From assembly GCA_003244035.1 (NCBI GenBank), contig QHBV01000256.1, positions 1-7,332 on the forward strand: a stretch of 7,332 bases of DNA, read 5' to 3'. The position numbers and the translations under genes are program-made. Source of the stretch: Solirubrobacterales bacterium. Lineage in GTDB: Bacteria; Actinomycetota; Thermoleophilia; Solirubrobacterales; Solirubrobacteraceae. Positions 6,230-7,332 of this stretch are shown here, one piece after another. Under the pieces are notes generated by a model. The model did no database searches. It was not told where the DNA came from and worked only from the letters and a program-made list of their open reading frames with translations. Each line of letters begins with the position of its first letter. Positions within the stretch are counted from its first letter, which is position 1.

Positions 6230-6397
6230 GATAACGTGAAACACCTCTCTCCCGAGCGGAGGTGTTTCACGATCTACGAGCTGGAGAGCGGGAACGTGAA
6301 ACGGTCGCGCCCGCCGCCGGCGGTGGTTCACGTTATCCATCCTCCAGCTGCGATAACGATGAGGACCCCTTCCCCGCCCCGGGGGTGTTTCACGTTG
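6230..6397. repeat. Array of three ~61-bp-spaced inverted-repeat units (GATAACGTGAAACACC motif)
   Basis: Unit 1 (6235-6271) is a perfect 13-bp inverted repeat, CGTGAAACACCTC/GAGGTGTTTCACG, with an 11-nt loop. Unit 2 (6293-6334) pairs AACGTGAA with TTCACGTT, nested inside AGCTGGAG (6279-6286) and CTCCAGCT (6342-6349). Unit 3 (6355-6396) is an imperfect version: AACG, TGA and CCCC on the left against GGGG, TCA and CGTT on the right. The unit centres are near 6253, 6313.5 and 6375.5, giving spacings of about 60.5 and 62 bp. The 11-mer GATAACGTGAA occurs at 6230-6240 on + and 6327-6337 on -; CGATAACG recurs at 6351-6358. The core CGTGAAACA is one half of the parS consensus. Function is unknown: it could be a protein-binding array, a set of hairpins or a degraded repeat family. 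Confidence 0.8.
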
Positions 6398-6422
6398 TGC
6401 GAGTGCCGGACGACCCCCGGGC

Positions 6423-6459
6423 CTGTGAGCGAGCGCTCACCGTCACCGCCGGCTCACAG
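6423..6459. terminator. Overlapping alternative hairpins beyond the PASTA-protein gene, possible terminator
   Basis: Two stems share the same left arm. GTGAGCG (6425-6431) pairs with CGCTCAC (6434-6440) around only 2 nt, and CTGTGAGC (6423-6430) pairs with GCTCACAG (6452-6459). They cannot form together. On the - strand the region lies 36 bp past the stop of the PASTA-domain gene, so termination is the simplest role. No U-tract follows. Confidence 0.4.
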
Positions 6460-6494
6460 AAAGGCGGCGGCACAACCAACTCGAGCTCAGGCGT

Positions 6495-7208
6495 TCAGTG
6501 CTTGGACGTGTGGTGGGGAGCGACGCCGAGCGTGACTCCCACGGCCGCGCCCGGCTTGAGCACCTTACCCCGTCGCGAGGCCTGCGAGAGCACCACCGTC
6601 TTGCCCTTCGGCTTGTGCTTGTAGCGCTTGTGCTTGACCTTGCCGAGCTTGCAGTGCGCGGCCCCGAGCCGGTGGCGGGCGGTCTTCAGCATGAGGCCGC
6701 TCAGCGTCGGCACGTGGCAGCTGGATGAGGGTGCACTCGAGTGATGAGCCGCCGGCGCGACCTTCACCGAGAGGCACTGCACGTCCGCAGCCGTGTTGCT
6801 GGACGAGCTCGAGGTGGTCGAGGTCGTCGAGCCGCTCTTGGTCGTGCTGCTGCCACCGCTCGAGCTCGAGCCTGTCAGCTCTCCGTTGACCCCGTATGTT
6901 CCCGCGTGCGCGGGGGTGAACCGGCCAGCGACGCTGAACGCTCCCGCGGGCAGCGCCTTCGAGAGCAGCGTCACGGACCCAGGCGGGGGGCCACTCCCGC
7001 AGCTCGCGCTGCTACCAGGCGGCGAGTATGAGAGCGAGAGCGAGTTGACCTGGTAGTCGGTGCTGCCGGACGCGGTGATCGTGACCGGACTGCCGGCAGT
7101 GGGATGATCCGAGGCAGTCAGCGTCAGGCTCTCGGCCTGCGCCGCAGCCACGGGGCCGGCCAGGCTGGCGCAGCAAAGGAAAGCTAAGCGCTTGCCGATG
7201 CGAAACAT
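6495..7208 (-). CDS. Secreted protein with Ig-like region, Ser/Thr linker and one C-terminal PASTA domain
   Basis: 237 residues from ATG 7208. The start is fixed by a strong Shine-Dalgarno (GAGGGGGGAACC just before ATG) and by a signal peptide beginning there; the frame stays open upstream to 7286 but without such signals. Residues 1-25 are a Sec signal peptide (FRIGKR, then a hydrophobic core, cleavage after AQA). Residues 26-112 are beta-rich (SLTLTASDHPTAGSPVTITA, AGTYGVNGEL), like a small Ig-type domain, with Cys70. Residues 113-139 are a Ser/Thr/Gly linker. Residues about 165-229 match the PASTA pattern: VPTLSGLMLKTARHRLGAAHC, LGKV, PKGKTVVLSQASRRGKVLKPG and a closing VGVTLG strand. PASTA domains usually occur in penicillin-binding proteins or Ser/Thr kinases and can bind peptidoglycan fragments; here there is one alone, with no kinase or membrane anchor. 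The insert KVKHKRYKHKPKGK makes it strongly basic. I infer a cell-wall-associated role and cannot name a more exact function. Confidence 0.87.
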   Translation of the reverse strand: MFRIGKRLAFLCCASLAGPVAAAQAESLTLTASDHPTAGSPVTITASGSTDYQVNSLSLSYSPPGSSASCGSGPPPGSVTLLSKALPAGAFSVAGRFTPAHAGTYGVNGELTGSSSSGGSSTTKSGSTTSTTSSSSSNTAADVQCLSVKVAPAAHHSSAPSSSCHVPTLSGLMLKTARHRLGAAHCKLGKVKHKRYKHKPKGKTVVLSQASRRGKVLKPGAAVGVTLGVAPHHTSKH

Positions 7209-7210
7209 GG

Positions 7211-7219
7211 TTCCCCCCT
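7211..7219 (-). promoter_or_regulatory. Strong Shine-Dalgarno of the PASTA-domain protein gene
   Basis: Read on the - strand, a GAGGGGGG purine run lies just before AACC and the ATG at 7208. It is by far the clearest ribosome-binding site in the window and decides the start against the upstream open frame. Confidence 0.8.
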
Positions 7220-7228
7220 CATTGCTCC

Positions 7229-7234
7229 ATAATA
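7229..7234 (-). promoter_or_regulatory. Possible -10 box for the PASTA-domain protein gene
   Basis: TATTAT on the - strand lies 20 nt before the ATG, allowing a short leader that contains the Shine-Dalgarno. TACGCT, 5 nt further upstream, is a second candidate. No -35 hexamer at normal spacing is visible; the position about 17 bp upstream is occupied by a long palindrome. Confidence 0.35.
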
Positions 7235-7251
7235 GCGTAGAACAACCCCGG

Positions 7252-7271
7252 CGGGCGCAAGCTTGCGCCCG
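7252..7271. repeat. Perfect 20-bp palindrome upstream of the PASTA-domain protein gene
   Basis: CGGGCGCAAGCTTGCGCCCG is its own reverse complement over all 20 bases, with additional imperfect pairing out to about 7247-7276. It lies 44 bp upstream of the ATG and abuts the -35 zone of the candidate promoter. It could be an operator for a dimeric regulator or a terminator hairpin of a gene beyond the window; there is no T-tract typical of the latter. Confidence 0.75.
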
Positions 7272-7296
7272 GCCGGAATTCTTCATGCTGTGCGCC

Positions 7297-7313
7297 CGGC
7301 TCGGACCGAGCCG
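7297..7313. repeat. Perfect 8-bp inverted repeat with 1-nt centre near the contig end
   Basis: CGGCTCGG (7297-7304) and CCGAGCCG (7306-7313) flank a single A. It is 25 bp beyond the 20-bp palindrome and could be a terminator stem or an operator. Nothing coding is seen from 7209 to 7332. Confidence 0.55.
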
Positions 7314-7332
7314 ACCGCTGTTCAGGACACCG

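Larger units (their letters stand above)
6101..6494. other. 394-bp convergent intergenic region holding repeats and hairpins
   Basis: No credible gene lies here; the open frames crossing it are low-complexity Arg/Pro/Ala translations of GC-rich DNA. It contains, in order, a very GC-rich low-complexity stretch with a possible terminator (6120-6230), three inverted-repeat units at about 61-bp spacing (6230-6397), and overlapping alternative hairpins (6423-6459) just beyond the stop of the PASTA-domain gene. It lies between the 3' ends of two convergent genes, so promoter function is not expected. Confidence 0.7.

Noticed and set aside
6230..6397. CRISPR-like repeat array
   Set aside because: Repeats are inverted pairs with diverging copies rather than identical direct repeats, there are only three units, and no cas gene is near.
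6262..6624. Open reading frames across the convergent intergenic region on the + strand
   Set aside because: Their translations run through the hairpin repeats and into the antisense of the PASTA-protein gene, with no domain, signal or ribosome-binding site.
7209..7286. N-terminal extension of the PASTA-domain protein to 7286
   Set aside because: It would start inside the palindrome/promoter zone, bury the signal peptide about 26 residues in, and ignore the strong Shine-Dalgarno just before 7208.
7313..7332. Second adapter at the right end of the window
   Set aside because: The last bases do not match the Tn5 mosaic end or its reverse complement.

Overview
This window looks like a complete or terminal contig from a high-GC actinobacterium. 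I infer Actinomycetota, possibly a soil Thermoleophilia/Solirubrobacterales lineage. The reasons are the strongly G/C-biased third codon positions, a GTG-started lipoprotein, apparently leaderless promoters (TANNNT box 7-8 nt before GTG) and the small secreted protein types. The lineage is an inference and no phylogenetic marker is present. The first 16 bases are not genomic: they match the inner part of the Tn5/Nextera mosaic end, so the left edge is a sequencing-library junction.

Left block (19-4521, + strand): three tightly packed genes for building a cell-surface polysaccharide or glycoconjugate. They are a 5'-truncated SAM-dependent methyltransferase with a coiled-coil tail, a large two-module glycosyltransferase (family 2 GT-A domain plus a WsaF-like GT-B domain), and a second family 2 glycosyltransferase with an extra N-terminal beta-rich region. 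Spacing of 2 bp and a short overlap suggest one operon. The GTs would add sugars (rhamnose-like donors are plausible) and the methyltransferase would modify a sugar or cap the chain.

Middle block (4544-6100): a small lipoprotein on the - strand, convergent with the GT operon, and a second SAM methyltransferase on the + strand transcribed divergently from the lipoprotein. The 84-bp divergent spacer holds two back-to-back leaderless-type promoters. The second methyltransferase ends in the same kind of SRxWRL...LR tail as the truncated one, so both probably belong to the same surface-glycan process.

Right block (6101-7332): a 394-bp convergent intergenic region, then a secreted Ser/Thr-linker protein with a single C-terminal PASTA domain on the - strand, then a short promoter region with strong palindromes. 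The convergent region is the most unusual part. It carries three inverted-repeat units spaced about 61 bp apart, built from the motif GATAACGTGAAACACC. Its core CGTGAAACA equals one half of the chromosomal parS consensus.

I see no CRISPR array, tRNA, rRNA, transposase or defence system. The best candidate for something undescribed is the 61-bp inverted-repeat array.
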